Part shown: positions 10,665 through 27,749 of the stretch, piece by piece | Numbering within the stretch: position 1 is the first letter of the stretch | Layout: each line of letters opens with the position of its first letter | From: Chlorokybus atmophyticus | Lineage: Eukaryota; Streptophyta; Chlorokybophyceae; Chlorokybales; Chlorokybaceae | NCBI GenBank assembly: GCA_009103225.1 | Contig: RHPI01003533.1 | Coordinates: 153,474-217,473 of the forward strand | Length of the DNA: 64,000 nt | Direction: 5' to 3' | The notes under the pieces: model-generated | Told to the model about the DNA's origin: nothing | The model's database searches: none | Seen by the model: only the letters and a program-made list of their open reading frames with translations | Program-made: the position numbers and the translations under genes

Positions 10665-13639
10665 CTAAGCTGCAGTGGGGAACAACTCCGCAATTCTTGA
10701 GAAGGCATTCATGACCTCTTCATCGTTCTGGTACTTCGTGATGTTCATGGGATTGGTCGAGCACTGCAAGTCAGACGCAGTCAAGTCATGTACAGTCATG
10801 TACAGCACAAGTGCAGTTAGCAAAGAATTGGCATCCCTGAGGGGCATGTGCACACCCTTTCACATGCAATGATGTGCGGAGATGGCTTACATCCATGATG
10901 GCAGCCTGGATGCGGGGGTTCTGGAATGCCTGGAAAACATCTGGGCTTTCCATGATCTTCTTCATGACGTCCTCAGGGCTCATACCCATGGAAGCAAACT
11001 GCTGAGCAAGCTCTGGCGAGTTGGGGTCAAAACTGCTCATCATCTCAGCGACTCGAGGGTCCCACTCAGAACCGTTGGGGCCCATGCCATTTAGCATGCC
11101 CTCAAGCTGTTGTCTGTACATGGGGTTGGACATCATCCACTTGAAAGTGTCTGGGTTTTGCATTTCCTGCGAGATACAGATTTCACACAATTATCGCACC
11201 CAGAAACTTCAATATGCAACTTCTGGCAGCACTGCACCGGAACTAGCAATGTAATCAGTGCTCACTTTAGGCAAGTATGGGTACATCATCTTCTGCACCA
11301 TGGGGTCTTCCAGCATCTTCTCCAACTGTTCCATTGTGAACGGAGCTTTGCCAGTTGTGCTTCCACTGGTGCTTCCGGTTGTGTTGTACTGCCATTGCCC
11401 ATTGGTTGGGCCTGTTCCATCCTCCACTACCTCTGCATCCTGCAAGGCATAAACCGAAAAGTGTAACAGATGCATGTGCTGCTTAATCACCAAGCGTATT
11501 GTTCAAGGTGCATTGCCACAGAAAGCCAGTGCAGGCCCTTGAAGAGACGCGCACGTTCCACTCGCAGACACAACAGCTGTCAATGCCGTGAGCCTCCAGT
11601 ACTCGAAGATGGCAGGAGCAATACCTTGAAGAAGGATCCCTTTTTTCTTGTTCGTTCTGACTCAGACTCGGAAGTTTGTGACGTCTGTGGTTGCGACTCA
11701 GCTGGCTTGGAATCCTTGAACTCTGCAGCGCTGCACAACAGAAAACCCTTAAGCTCAACAATGAACTACACGATAAATGCGCATTGCTGACAAGGAAGTG
11801 TGCGTAATGCAGATGTTGGCATGTTACACATTCTGCTCCAAGGCCTCAAGCTCGCGACTCACGCTTTGGGACCCTCTTGCCCGCCAGTTTTAGCCGCTGA
11901 AGGAGAGGAAGCTGTGGTTGTGGAGGTTGAGGTGCCGGCAGTGCTGCCTGATGCCGCTCGGGTACTGCTTCACATTCAATGGTCAAGAGCATACGACAAA
12001 CAGGGGTGGCATCGTCTTATTATTCTTTCAACCTGTCCAGAACAATGCCTCAGCATCTACTCAACAGCAGTGCACGTACCCTGAAGAGCTGGGTTGCGCT
12101 TGGGGGAAGGGAGGCATGCCGGGCATGCCGGGCATACCAGGCATGCCCGGCATCCCGGGCATACCAGGCATCCCGGCACCTGGCATGCCCTGACCTTGCA
12201 TCATTTGCTTCATCATGTGAGCCATGGCTGCGCGCTGCAAATGGTACCACATAAGCACAAAGAACTCTGCCTTTGCGTAACTCACTCATGGAAAAAGAAT
12301 CCTTCACATGCTCACCGCAAGCTCATCTTTCTTCTTCCCCAAAAACACCGCTACCTGTGTCCAAGTCATGCAAGACAGCTCAGTATTGAACACTGAACGA
12401 AACAGGCATGCAATGCAAAGAGTGCCATGTCCACAAGCATCCTTACCCGCCAAATGACAAAGGAAACTGCCATACCGACACCCACCCAAACAACTGGAGG
12501 GTAGCTGCGACAAGACAAAGCTGTCATGCAATCCACAATGCCAACGCCAGAAGTCACTTGCAACATACATGCTCCCATCGACACACCTGGAGTCGGATGA
12601 CGATGATGGTGGCGGCGGTGGCGTGCCTGCAGCCACGCTTGTGGTCATAACCTGTGCAATTTCACCTGCGTCCGTCCAGTGAGAGTCCATCTCAATACTT
12701 GCATGCCTCACGGCCGATAATATATGTTGTCGTACATCAAGACTAAAAAGACAACACGACATGTTGAGTTCTGTACAATGCACAAGGAGCACAGAGCTGA
12801 ATATGCTATCCCAGATCTCCACTTATCTATGCACCGGAGAATTAGGCAACTGCTGCACACGAGCTTGTGCAGATCCTCAGTACGCCGGTGCATGCACTCC
12901 AAGCAAGCAACGATGGCCAATTTTACGAACAAGAATGAGCAATGCAAACACTCCCTGAAGAGCACTTGCTAGATAGGAGAGGGTGCTCTGGTGGGTAAGC
13001 AAAGCATGTGATACGCTCTGTTTCCCAGGGCGTGCACACGGCCTGGCATTGTATTGTCTGAGGGGCATGCGGCAGCAGACGCTTCAGTCAACCCTACGCT
13101 ACTATCGGTACAATGATATGACACGCATGCATAGCGTACGCTTCGCCTACCCTTACAAACTGGACTTGACAAGATGAAAGCCTGCAAGTGGTTGTCTGAG
13201 GTGCATGTGGCAGCAGACGCTTCAGTCAACCCTACGCTCTACTATGGGTACAGTGATTAGATACGCATGCATAGCGTACGCTTCGCCAACCCTAACAAAC
13301 TAGACTTGATGAGATAATGGCCTGCTCGTGGTTGTGCATGCACAGGTGTTGAGACTTCAAACGAGGCAACCATGTACGGAAGTGCGTCGTTTCTTGCAAA
13401 CAGCACACACCAGGGTTATCGCCTGCCGATGCTCCGGCCCTAGCCTCCACGCGTAACCTCCGCCCGCAAGAAGCCAACCGCCCCATTCGAAGCCTCGCCG
13501 GCAGTGGCATGAGCGGTAAAACTCGTCGCCAACCATGCAGCCTGCGCTCCCCATCCCGATGAGCCGCAGCAGCAGCAGGCACGCGACACCTCCAGCTCGC
13601 CGCTAGCGGCGTTCCCACGGACGCACTAGCCGAAGCCAT
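10665..13639 (-). CDS. TIC40: TIC40, inner-envelope chloroplast import co-chaperone
   Basis: TIC40 anchors in the plastid inner envelope and couples import through TIC110 to stromal chaperones. Exons seen: 10763-10665, 11166-10891, 11439-11266, 11730-11625, 11964-11863, 12234-12080, 12354-12316, 12504-12447 and 12651-12587, the last possibly extending to about 12747. The membrane helix is YPPVVWVGVGMAVSFVIW. The C-terminus has the two STI1/NP-type repeats: EKMLEDPMVQKMMYPYLPK, then NPDTFKWMMSNPMYRQQLEG, and finally NPMNITKYQNDEEVMNAF near the end (stop at 10665-10667). A likely first exon at 13639-13411 (MASASASVGTPLAASWRCR, Arg/Ala-rich, no acids early) looks like a transit peptide, but its link in phase to 12747 is unresolved. 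After the helix comes KKKDELA, then a run of MPG repeats. Confidence 0.88.
12105..12195 (-). repeat. MPG-coding tandem repeat in TIC40
   Basis: Reading leftward, the exon repeats a nine-base unit coding Met-Pro-Gly about eight times (GMPGAGMPGMPG and onward), right after a Met/Gln-rich segment AHMMKQMMQGQ. Plant TIC40 has a Met-rich linker at the same place, so this is a repeat-expanded version of that linker. It is in frame and should not break the protein. Confidence 0.8.
13051..13332. repeat. tandem duplication of about 140 bases
   Basis: Two adjacent copies, roughly 13051-13192 and 13193-13332, share long identical runs such as GCAGCAGACGCTTCAGTCAA and GCATGCATAGCGTACGCTTC, with scattered substitutions and small indels. 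It lies in the presumed large first intron of TIC40. Confidence 0.85.
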
Positions 13640-14001
13640 GCCGACCGCAACGCGGCACCACACCTTCGCCCCCACCACCCCCGCCGCCGCCGCCGCCGCC
13701 TACACCGCCAGCCACACCCACCACATCACCGCCGCCCCGCCAAAACCCCCAAACCCTAACGCGCACAAACTGCACCACTTCTTGTGCGCCACGCACTAGA
13801 GTCGCTTTGCACACACAACAACATGCACACAACAATGTGTCACAACCGACACACACACACACGGAGGATCACTGATCCTGGATCATGGTCAAATCTCCCT
13901 TGATTGGCATATCTGCGGATCTGTGGGGCTATTCTGGGTGAAATGGAGGTGGGCGGCATGGGCATGGTGCATGGTGTTTGGCGGCGGCCGCATGTGTGTG
14001 C
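13640..14001. promoter_or_regulatory. divergent TIC40 / TenA intergenic region
   Basis: About 360 bases between the putative leftward TIC40 start and the rightward TenA start. It has a (CCGCCG)n stretch at 13680-13735 and a CACACA run ending near 13860, followed by the overlapping palindrome-like words GATCACTGATCCTGGATC. Promoter role is inferred from orientation. Confidence 0.35.
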
Positions 14002-16082
14002 ATGGCGGTGGCGGAGGCGCTCTGGCGTTCAGACACTGTGCAGAGGCTCGCCAACGCTTGCCTAAAACATCCCTTTGTGCAGGTGCCTAGCCATCTGGTC
14101 TGAGTGTCATTTGTCCGCAGGACTGGATGTATGCATGCTAGTAAACGATGTATACCCTATGCTAGTGTGTAGTAGATCAGAGATGTTGGGTTAGGGATTG
14201 TACACAAACTCCACAGCTGCACAATGCTGGTTGATTCGCATGGCAGTGGCTTATTTGGACAGCCATACATAGTTCTTAGCGAGTGCACGCGTACGTGCGT
14301 GTGTCGCTGGTGCATGCAAGCAGCTGCATTCTCATGAACAGCAAGCAGCAGTTACAGTGCATGGCATAGCATATGCACATTAAGCCAAAGTTACAAGTTT
14401 CACAATACCAACCGAAATGCACTCAGTGTTGACCAAGATATTGTGTGATTCTATGCTTCAAGCAGTGTTTAGTTCGACTGGTTATTAGTGTTGTTGTATA
14501 GTATGCATTGAGCCTATTCCCCTGCCACTCAACCTCATGCAACATGCTTGCCCGCACAAACTTTTACACACCATTAACCCAACATCATCAATGGCGACAA
14601 CAACAATGGCGACGACAATGCAAAGGGCATAGCGGACGGCAGCCTGGACAAGCGCCTCTTCCAGTCATTCATTGCGCAGGACGCTTACTTCCTTCGCGCC
14701 TTTGCTGATGCGTAAGTACACACACGCAGGTAATCCCTGCTCGCAACAACAACCACAAGCCACATGTGCAGGTATGGGGAGGCAAGAGCGAGGTGCACGG
14801 ACAGCCGGCACCGTGCAGCATTGGGCCAATTGAAGCAGGCCGCCCTGGATGAGCTCGCCATGCATGACGACTATGCCCAGGCATGCATGCACGCACATGT
14901 ACAGAGACACACGCATGCACACATGCACGGGGACTCGCGTACGCACCCATGCATAGATGCACCCAGATGCCCACCTGCACGCATGCGTGCACCCCCGTAT
15001 ATCTTGCGCACACAGGCACACACACCCACACACACACACATGCACATACATGTACTTGCGGGCATGCACTCACAAGCGTGCATCACTTCACCCCCTCTAT
15101 GCACCTACAAACTGTACCATGTCAGATAAGCAGATGCACATATCACGCGTTTGCGGTGCACATGTGCCTTAGAAGCACACAGATCAGGTCAGTTCAAGTG
15201 CCTTGGTGCGCACCCGTACACATGTATTCTAACCTGCATATGCGCGTGCATATATACCCAGCTTGTTGCATCCATGTATGCAACTGTACAGACGTTGCTG
15301 GTTAATCTTTGTTGCAAGACACCTGCCAGCTCATTCACACTCATACATGCATACGCGCACGTGCATGTTGTGTTGCATCAGGAGTGGGGAGTGGATCTGT
15401 CGCTCTTCTCCACGCCCGCGCCAAGCACCCTCGCCTACACACGGTTCCTGTACGAGGCGGCAAGCGGCGCGAGCGTGCACAGGTTCATTGCAAAGGCCGA
15501 TCAGCATCCCAACAACAGTCACAATAACACCATCGATGCAGTCATCAACAAGAACAACCCTCTGGGTGACGGCGTCGCTCAGGCTCTGGCCGCTCTGACT
15601 CCCTGCATGCGGCTGTATGTATTCCTTGGCAAAGCCATCGGGTGAGTTGGTTAACTTGGCGTGCGGGTGCGGGTGCGGTGGTTTTGCTTAATGACACATA
15701 TGTCCACATGCGCGCACGCACACATGTGTGCACACATGCAGAAAAGTACATACCCGTATTCATGCATATGGTGCTGCAGTGAACAGCAGCCGCCGACTGT
15801 TCAGCACGCATACTCAAAGTGGATCGAGACGTACAGCGCCCCAGAGTTTGAGGTACTGCGGGGCTACGTCCTGTGTCATATGTTGTTTGCGACAATACGT
15901 GCCGTCGAGACACACTCCCGTGCATGTTTACACAGGCTCAAGCGGTACTGTTGGAGAGGTTGCTGGATGATGTGGCGAGCGCGGAGGGCGTGTTGTCGGC
16001 GGCTTTGCAGCCTGTATACGAGCGCGCGATGAGGCTCGAGCACAACTTTTTCGAAGCCAACTGGCTCAACGCCCATACATGA
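14002..16082 (+). CDS. TenA/THI-4 family thiamin-salvage protein (aminopyrimidine hydrolase type)
   Basis: TenA proteins salvage thiamin breakdown products by hydrolysing aminopyrimidines. Six exons join in phase: 14002-14082, 14626-14711, 14772-14880, 15382-15641, 15780-15852, 15936-16082 (756 bases, 251 residues). Family signatures run in order: LW...KHPFVQ, IADGSLDKRLFQSFIAQDAY, FLRAFADAYGEAR, LAALTPCMRLYVFLGKAIG, and a C-terminal RLEHNFFEANW with the expected Glu. TPCMRLY matches the eukaryotic branch as in plant TH2. Plant TH2 carries an extra HAD phosphatase domain after TenA; here the stop follows directly, so this is TenA alone. The third intron starts GC, not GT, at 14881. The second exon's acceptor (AAAG|GGCATAG) is unusual but gives an exact family fit. 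Confidence 0.9.
14881..15381 (+). other. GC-AG intron with CA/TG-rich content
   Basis: The exon ends DYAQ (…GCCCAG) and the next begins EWGVDL. The only donor that keeps phase and family alignment is CAG|GCATGC, with the acceptor GCATCAG. The 501-base intron is almost entirely alternating purine-pyrimidine (GCATGCATGCACGCACATG and similar). Confidence 0.8.
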
Positions 16083-18818
16083 GACACCTACAGCTGAATG
16101 GTTGTACAGGTCCTTGTCTAACGATAGTACAATAGTGTGGTATGCGCATGAACCCAATGTGCTCTGAAGAACGCGCGCGTCTCGTGTATTTCCACGCGCG
16201 CGGGTAGTAGATCATGGCAGCTAGCATGCTGGTAGTAATGAGAGACCGCATCCCTCCTTGACATGGGAGTTGTTTGTTGTGCCATAGCGTGGTTTGAGTC
16301 ACATGCATAGCAACAAGTAGAGCCAAGGTGTGTAAGTGTGTGAGCGCGGATGTGTGTGTGTGTGCACGTGAACCTGCAATTACACAAGTACGAGGTCTAT
16401 TATGCAAGTGCTTATCACGGTCAATGCATGGTATGGAATTATTACATTCATTCCATGTTTCTAAGACGGCGCATATACATGTCGAGGTTTGGCATTGAAC
16501 CATGTAAGTGGTTGCTTGCTAGCATGTGTAATGTAATATACCTGCTTGTACTCTCAGCGCCAAATCCTACAATGCGGAAGCAACCAAACGACGCAAATAC
16601 AAAGACCACCCACTTAGAGACATCTCCTATCCACCAGCAATGGAGGTGCATGGCACGCTAGGTGAGGACTTCTAGCGCGTATTGTATGCATACGTGTGCC
16701 ACATCGTCAGAGTGCGAGGAGCAGAGCAGCGACGCCTAGAAGGTTTCATTCGCATCACCGCCAGCACGTAGCTTGCGCCTTGCAACGGGCATAAGCCATA
16801 TGCAGTCTGTCCACAGTCCATGCCTATGCATGGCGATTATGAAACGTAGAGCGGCAGCGGTGGCAGCTGTACCGCGCTGGGGTCGTGTAGCCCAAGGCCC
16901 TCCCACCACGGAGGCGGACGTGGCGCTCGTATAGGGTGCTTAGCGCACACAGTGTGCGCGTGAGGTGTGTGCAATACGACATAGTGGCAAAACTGACAGG
17001 CAATGCTCGCATATCAATAAACAGGTTGCAATATTTACCTTTGACATATGTGCTTGCCTGCACTACATAGTGCTCTTGCCCGTTAGCATCTAGCCGTCAG
17101 CCACTCGTCGTCATAATTCTTTGTGCAACTAATGTAGCTAAAGCGCTGCTCTGTTGGTTGAGACGTTGACTGCGTGTGTAGACAGAACAGCATTGACTGC
17201 ACTGGCGTTCAGAACGTGTACGCCAGCACAAGTGCCGTGTGACACGTCACTCCCGCACGCAGTGCCAGCACTGAGCATACATTCAACGCACGTACCAACA
17301 CAACAGTCAAAACTACCAACCCACCCATTCAACAAAAACCAAGCAACAACACATCAGCAATGCACAGCATTCAACCACGCAACAACCCACATATGCATGC
17401 CAACAAGATGATGTGAGTCACAAAAAGTTGCACATTGCACTAGATGCTTCCGCAGGTACCTGTTGTGCGTGTTGCACTAATGCACTCTTCGATTGTACAA
17501 GGACATAGGGAGTGTCGCACACTGTATCGCGCACGGTGCACATCGCACCGTGATGACGCACACATGGCCACATCGACCCAACCACTCACCAAGTAACACA
17601 ACAAGAAAGCGGTGTACGTACAAAGGGTGCTGTGACATGAGGAGGGGGAGACCATGCAGTCCTTCATTGCATGCAGTGCCCGCCGCCGCCGCCGCTACCA
17701 GCAGCCAAGCTGACACTCAGCGGAGCGTACAGCGAGTGACAGCTTGGGCGCAGCTTAGCTTACAACCAACCATGCTTGCGAGCGCACTTTCAGCGGAAGG
17801 TACAACCTATGCAGTGTACGTACACTGTATACAGCGCAAGCTCAAGGTCAAACACAGGCACAAGCACAAGCACATGCACGAGAACAAGCGCAAGCATAGT
17901 GTTAAGCTTGAGCTCAAACTTCTGTTCAAGCTGCAGCTCAAGCTCAAGCGTCTGCCGCAGCTCAAGCAGCTACTTACCTTGGCAAGCTTGAGCTCGTCGT
18001 CGATGAGCTTGCGCTCGAGGTTAAATCCTCTAAGCTCAAGCTCAAGCTGATGTATTGTAGCTAGGTCATGTTACCAATCTGAAATTTGGGGCACAAGCTT
18101 CCAGTTGTCCTTGTCTGAGCTTTCACACCATTCGGTTTTGCTCGGGTCAAGCTTGCATGGTGACCACACGTATACAAGCATCAGCTGAAGCATCAGCTGA
18201 CAGTGCTTGTGCTGCTGAGAGCAGGTGAGATCCTGAGGTTAACAGAATTGCCGTTGCTATGCGGTGTGACACACCATCGGCAATGCCAGTCTCAGCAACA
18301 CCGCTCGTGCCGTACACTGCATTACAGGATTGCCAATCATAGAGTAAGCTGCAGCACAGGCAACAGCAGGTAAGAAATGTCGCGGGAGAATCAGTTCGTG
18401 AGAACACCATCTGATGCGTGTGTTGGTGCTCGGTGACAATGGTATGTGCAGAACTTAACAATAATAATAAGCACGAAATAGCGTGCCATGCATGGCTCAA
18501 CGTGTTGATCATCAAGCATACACTTATAGTCCAAGCCTGAGGTAAGTGCACTTCACGACCAATGACCAGTTTCCAAATTAATGTGAAGCTACACAAGTCC
18601 CGGCACTACCGAAAAGCTTGCTAACAATACTCCTTGTACCAGCATATGCATACTGCTTGACAACTCGTAGCTCACAACAGGAGCTACACCCCGGTTCTGT
18701 CAAAGTTCTCAACCGCAGGAGGGGAGACCTATATCTACAACTCAATCAAAGCAAAATAGCAAGGATCGTGTGTCATCAAAATCTACATCTATTGGTAATC
18801 TTGATGCTAATTTGGTGC
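16083..18818. other. intergenic region with a degenerate AAGCTCAAG array
   Basis: About 2.7 kb between the 3' ends of TenA and the nuclease gene. I saw no convincing exon chain. Open stretches around 17490-18050 owe their length to the repeat array described separately. The rest is unique-looking with scattered GCATGC words. Confidence 0.45.
17836..18052. repeat. degenerate AAGCTCAAG / AAGCTTGAGCTC repeat array
   Basis: Imperfect 6- to 9-base units (AAGCTCAAG, AAGCACAAG, AAGCTTGAGCTC) recur for about 215 bases. Similar wording returns near 25610-25690 and 29150-29480. Many units are near-palindromic because AAGCTT and GAGCTC are each palindromes. Confidence 0.7.
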
Positions 18819-23628
<4,810 letters not shown>

Positions 23629-25895
23629 GACTGCGCCCTCTATTCTTCAACTGCCAAGTGAGCGCAGAGTCATCCCAGTCCACAGTTACCTGACTGCTGT
23701 AGTAAACGCTATAACACGAGCATACAAGCACAGCAGTCTGCAAGTGGGTTGCATGCAACAGGGATGCTGATACCATGCATTGAGAGGTTACTGCGCAGTG
23801 AGAGCAGGCTTGGCCTGGAGTCAGCAGCGCAAAGTTTGCGCAGGAAGATTCCGTACAGCTTTTTGGGCCAAATCGTATATCATCACTACCATTCACGCAA
23901 GCATGCAAGTAAAGCAACCAAATGCTGGACATGCACAGAGACAGAGCAACACCCACAGACACACCAGTGGTGAAGGCCACCGCCGTTACTTCAGCCGGCC
24001 AACTGCTCTCTGTCACTGAGCTTCTACTGCTACTGCCACCTGTGCTCTGAGTAGTAGCATTATTCCTCTTATTAGACTGTGTCGAGCAAGCCTCACCAGC
24101 CACCAGCCGCAATATGGCCAAAAGGGGCATCTCAAGCACAGTGCACGGAGCGAGGGTGAGAGAGAGCATCATTATTGCAGAAACAGCAGCAGCTAGTGAA
24201 TGCCAAACACCACTACGGCGGAAGCGGACAAGTTACGCGAGCAGTCATGATAGCTTGTATTGAATGGTGATGCACTCGTCGCTTATGACCGGTTCGAGTG
24301 CTATTTTGTCTTCCCTACCCGCGGCCGTCGCCCCAGGGAAGATCCCTCTAAAGGACAGGCGGCGGGATCTTCCGTGACGGTTTGCCGGAAGTGATGCTGT
24401 GTGACGGATCGTGAGTCACGAACAGCATCACATTCATCGTGACTTGTTCGGAACCAGTTTCACGATGCGAGGTTGCAATTCATAATCGGCTGATACATTC
24501 TCCTGGAAGATGCTCTAGTGTAGGTCGGTGCTCCATGATGAGTACTGCTCTGCGAGCCTATCATAGCAGTACCATACAGCACACTGACTACACTGCTGTG
24601 GCGTACTGCAATGTATGTGTTACATTATACCATGTATACCATATTATATACCAGTGTTTTTGTTCAAGGGTACGTGTGTCGCATGCGCACAATGTGTGGC
24701 AGAAGAGCACGTGTTATCATCACCTCACCCATGATAATCGTAGCATGCAACGTGCAATCTAGTGCGCTGCATAACTATATAAAAAGAAATCAAATGTAAA
24801 TTCAAGGCCTTACACAACATGTACATTCATGTTGTAAGCATGTTATATGTGTGATTATTGCTTAAATCAAGTTTCATGTTTCACCAAACATATATATTAA
24901 TGTGCATGCGTTCATCTTAAAAACCTGAGATTGTGACGGCTGCAGTAAACAGTTGCCCGTATAACAATCAATTTACTGTGGCGTTATTTGCTCAAGTGCG
25001 GACTTTGGGGGTGGGCTGTGAGCCGCTAGAAGCTTGCATACATATGGTGATATTGTTGACTGTATGCTATGTTTGAGGGTTTGGGCCAACCCATGTTGCA
25101 GCAACTTGTTGCCTTTGGACATACTTAACTCTGATTATTGAATATAAGCATGCACTGTGTGATTGCTATTGCCGTATCATGTTGTATGATGTTGTTATTT
25201 AACTCAGTGCAATACTTCAAAGTTACTAAGCCAAGATAACAACATAACATAATGCAAATAGTTGACGCGAGCATAACAGCAGTGCGGAGCTTATGCTAGC
25301 ATATTATGCCACTTCGATATTGTTATCTTGTGGTATGTTGTAATATTGAGTAATGCCATGATCAAGCGTGTGGTGTCGAACAACCCCGTTCAAGGGTTGT
25401 CATTTTTTGTATAACGTCCCTTTCGGACCACTGGCATTATCCCCCTCCATTTTGGTGTTTTTGATAATGGGAATTATCGAAAACGTTCAAAAAGTGTAAG
25501 TTTTTCACTCGGTCGATTGTGCTTTGAGTTGATTATGCTTATAGATATCACATACCATTGTAAAATGTTACATATGATACATAAGTAATACCTCTGCGCA
25601 AGGTGATAGCTGGAGTTGGAGCCGGAGCTTCCACTTTTGCTTGAGGTTGCATTTGGGTTGAAAAGTGTCCTTGAGCTTGCAAGTGTGAACTCACCTCAGC
25701 TGGGCCTCCTTAGTGCTCGCTCGTGAGTAGGTTTCACTACGAAAATAGAGCCCAAACTCGGCGGTATGTTTGGCTCAGTCAGCTTTGGTGCGTAGCGTCC
25801 GCGGCGAGGGTGGCTGGGGAGGTGGCTGGGGGTAGGGTCGCAGGAGGAAGGAGTGTTCAGCACCGCCGCATGCTGCTGTGCTGAGAGTGCGGCCA
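23629..25895. other. intergenic region without a recognised gene
   Basis: About 2.3 kb upstream of the nuclease. The first few hundred bases should hold its promoter; I see no defined motif. From about 24600 to 25600 the sequence is AT-rich with many TGTTA/TATG words and no sensible exon. A short hairpin-like pair (GTGACGGTTTGCC… and GTGACGGATCGTGAGTCAC) lies at 24374-24420. Confidence 0.45.
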
Positions 25896-26775
25896 TGGCG
25901 GTGTCGGCGTTGCTCCTGCTCTGTCGTGCGCTGTCTGTGCGGCGGCGGCGACAGCTGAAGCAGCAGTTGCGCTAGGCCGTGCGGTCACCGTCAGGCCTGC
26001 GTGGAGGTCAGCGCCCAGACCACAGCGCAGCCCTGGGTGGCGTCCAAGTTCCTGGGCTCACTTCCGCCGCTGAGATTGCTGCAGCCGGCGCAGTGGTCGT
26101 TGCCCTGGGGGTTCGTGCGTGGTTTTACTTGCGCATGTAGGTAAGCAGTCGCCAATGTCATGTACATGCACTGCATGTTATAGGCTATGCCATAGCGACG
26201 GTTCAACCCCGTCGCGGTGCAGTATAAGTACCTCCAGTGCAAAAATCACAAGCTTGGGTGGTATCCAAACCTGTCAACTGCATCGAAGCAGCTTTGTTGC
26301 AGTGCAATGCGCCACAACTGTTTTTGCTGTTGTTGTAGTGTCAGCTCAGCTGCCTCCAGCCACGACAGCCTGGTACAACCAATATCTGTCGAACAAGTCT
26401 ATACAAATGGAAAATAACTTGTGCGTCAGCATGGCAAGGTGCGTGACAAAAACAATTTCAAGCTGTCGTGCATGCATAATCAACACCACCCCGTATGTGG
26501 ACAAGTCGCACAAAGCAGGCCAGCGGAACCATTGGTCGACTGTGTTGGTTGCAACGACTGGGTTTACCATTACGGCATTAAGTTTCAAAAATTGTCTCGT
26601 CTCTGCTTGTAGTATGTCTCAACGAACAGAACGTCACACCTGCAATGCTGGGGTGGCACGTGCTAAAAGAGATCACGGCGGTAGAGCTCGGCATAAAGGG
26701 CGGCACGAATCTGTATTACCCGAAGAGCACGCGGATGGTCATCGGTGTCATCCCGTTTGCCAAAGATGGACTTTA
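25896..26775 (+). CDS. unrecognised possible multi-exon gene
   Basis: I cannot name a family. Separate stretches read like protein: SAQLPPATTAWYNQYLSNKS (26341-26400) before a possible donor AAG|GTGCGT, a hydrophobic stretch WSTVLVATTGFTITALSF (26532-26585), and WHVLKEITAVELGIKGGTNL followed by YYPKSTRMVIGVIPFAKDGL (about 26655-26773) ending at TAG. A start MAVSALLLLCRALSVRRRR at 25894 looks like a short signal or transit sequence but stops soon. I could not join these in one phase, so this may be a real gene seen poorly or a relic. Confidence 0.22.
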
Positions 26776-27749
26776 GCAGCAAGCAGGTGAATACATCCGT
26801 CATGCTTGTTCATGTGTAGCTTGTGGTGGGACTGGATTGCGCTTATAAGGCAAGTCCTGATTAGAAGCTGCGATCATGAATGTAGTGACAAGACTGTCCT
26901 ACACGCCACCTTTGCAGCAACATGGCATGGGCTCATGCATTATGCTAGCATAGTATGCAGCACACCACTCATTGTAACTTTACATCATCAGGAGTGTAAC
27001 AGCTTGACTTCAAAATGTGCAGTGCACTCTGCTGTTCGAAGCACAAGCTCGCGTGGCGACCTCTCTGATAATGTCGCACATGGCGGTACGATAAGAGTAT
27101 GCACATACATTGCACAAAATTGGCACATGCATGTACCATGCTTGTTTCAACCACGGCATTACATTTATGGTACACACTTAGTGTAGCACGTCGTCACATA
27201 GGCGCGTAGCTCTTTCGGCGTCTCCACCATGTAACGGAAACACGTCATAGCAAGGTTATGTGATAGCTATCATGCTATGCCGTTGCCTTGAGATGGCGTA
27301 TGCATGTTACATAGTTGAGCAGCCAAAAAAGCTGCACGCTTAGGTGACGACAGGCTACACTATGCGTGTATCGTCCTTGCACTCGGCAAGTTGGTCGTCG
27401 TAATTGACTTCCTTGAGATGTATGACTGACAGTCATTGATTGACACTGTTAATTGCTATGTGCAACATCAGCGATTGGGATTGGTGGAGTTTCTCTGAAT
27501 CTGACTCGCCGTTGCCCTACCACCGCGCTCTCACACCACATCGACACGCTTGGCGCATTATTGTAAGCAACGACCCAGCCTACTACACGCTTTTCAGGTG
27601 CTCTTACATAATATCTGTCTTGTATGTGTATTTTTACGCTGTCAGGCTCGTCGGTATGCACCTGGTAATGATGAGGTACTAACAGGCCATGTGTGATGAT
27701 CTATGAGGACTTTTTGTTGTGTGCTTGTGATCTGCATCTCCGATCTGGA

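Noticed and set aside
13393-13870. Gly-rich open frame on the minus strand upstream of TIC40
   Set aside because: It comes from a CCGCCG run in the divergent promoter region.
26190-26225. Possible tRNA B box (GGTTCAACCCC)
   Set aside because: No A box or acceptor-stem pairing at the right distance on either strand.
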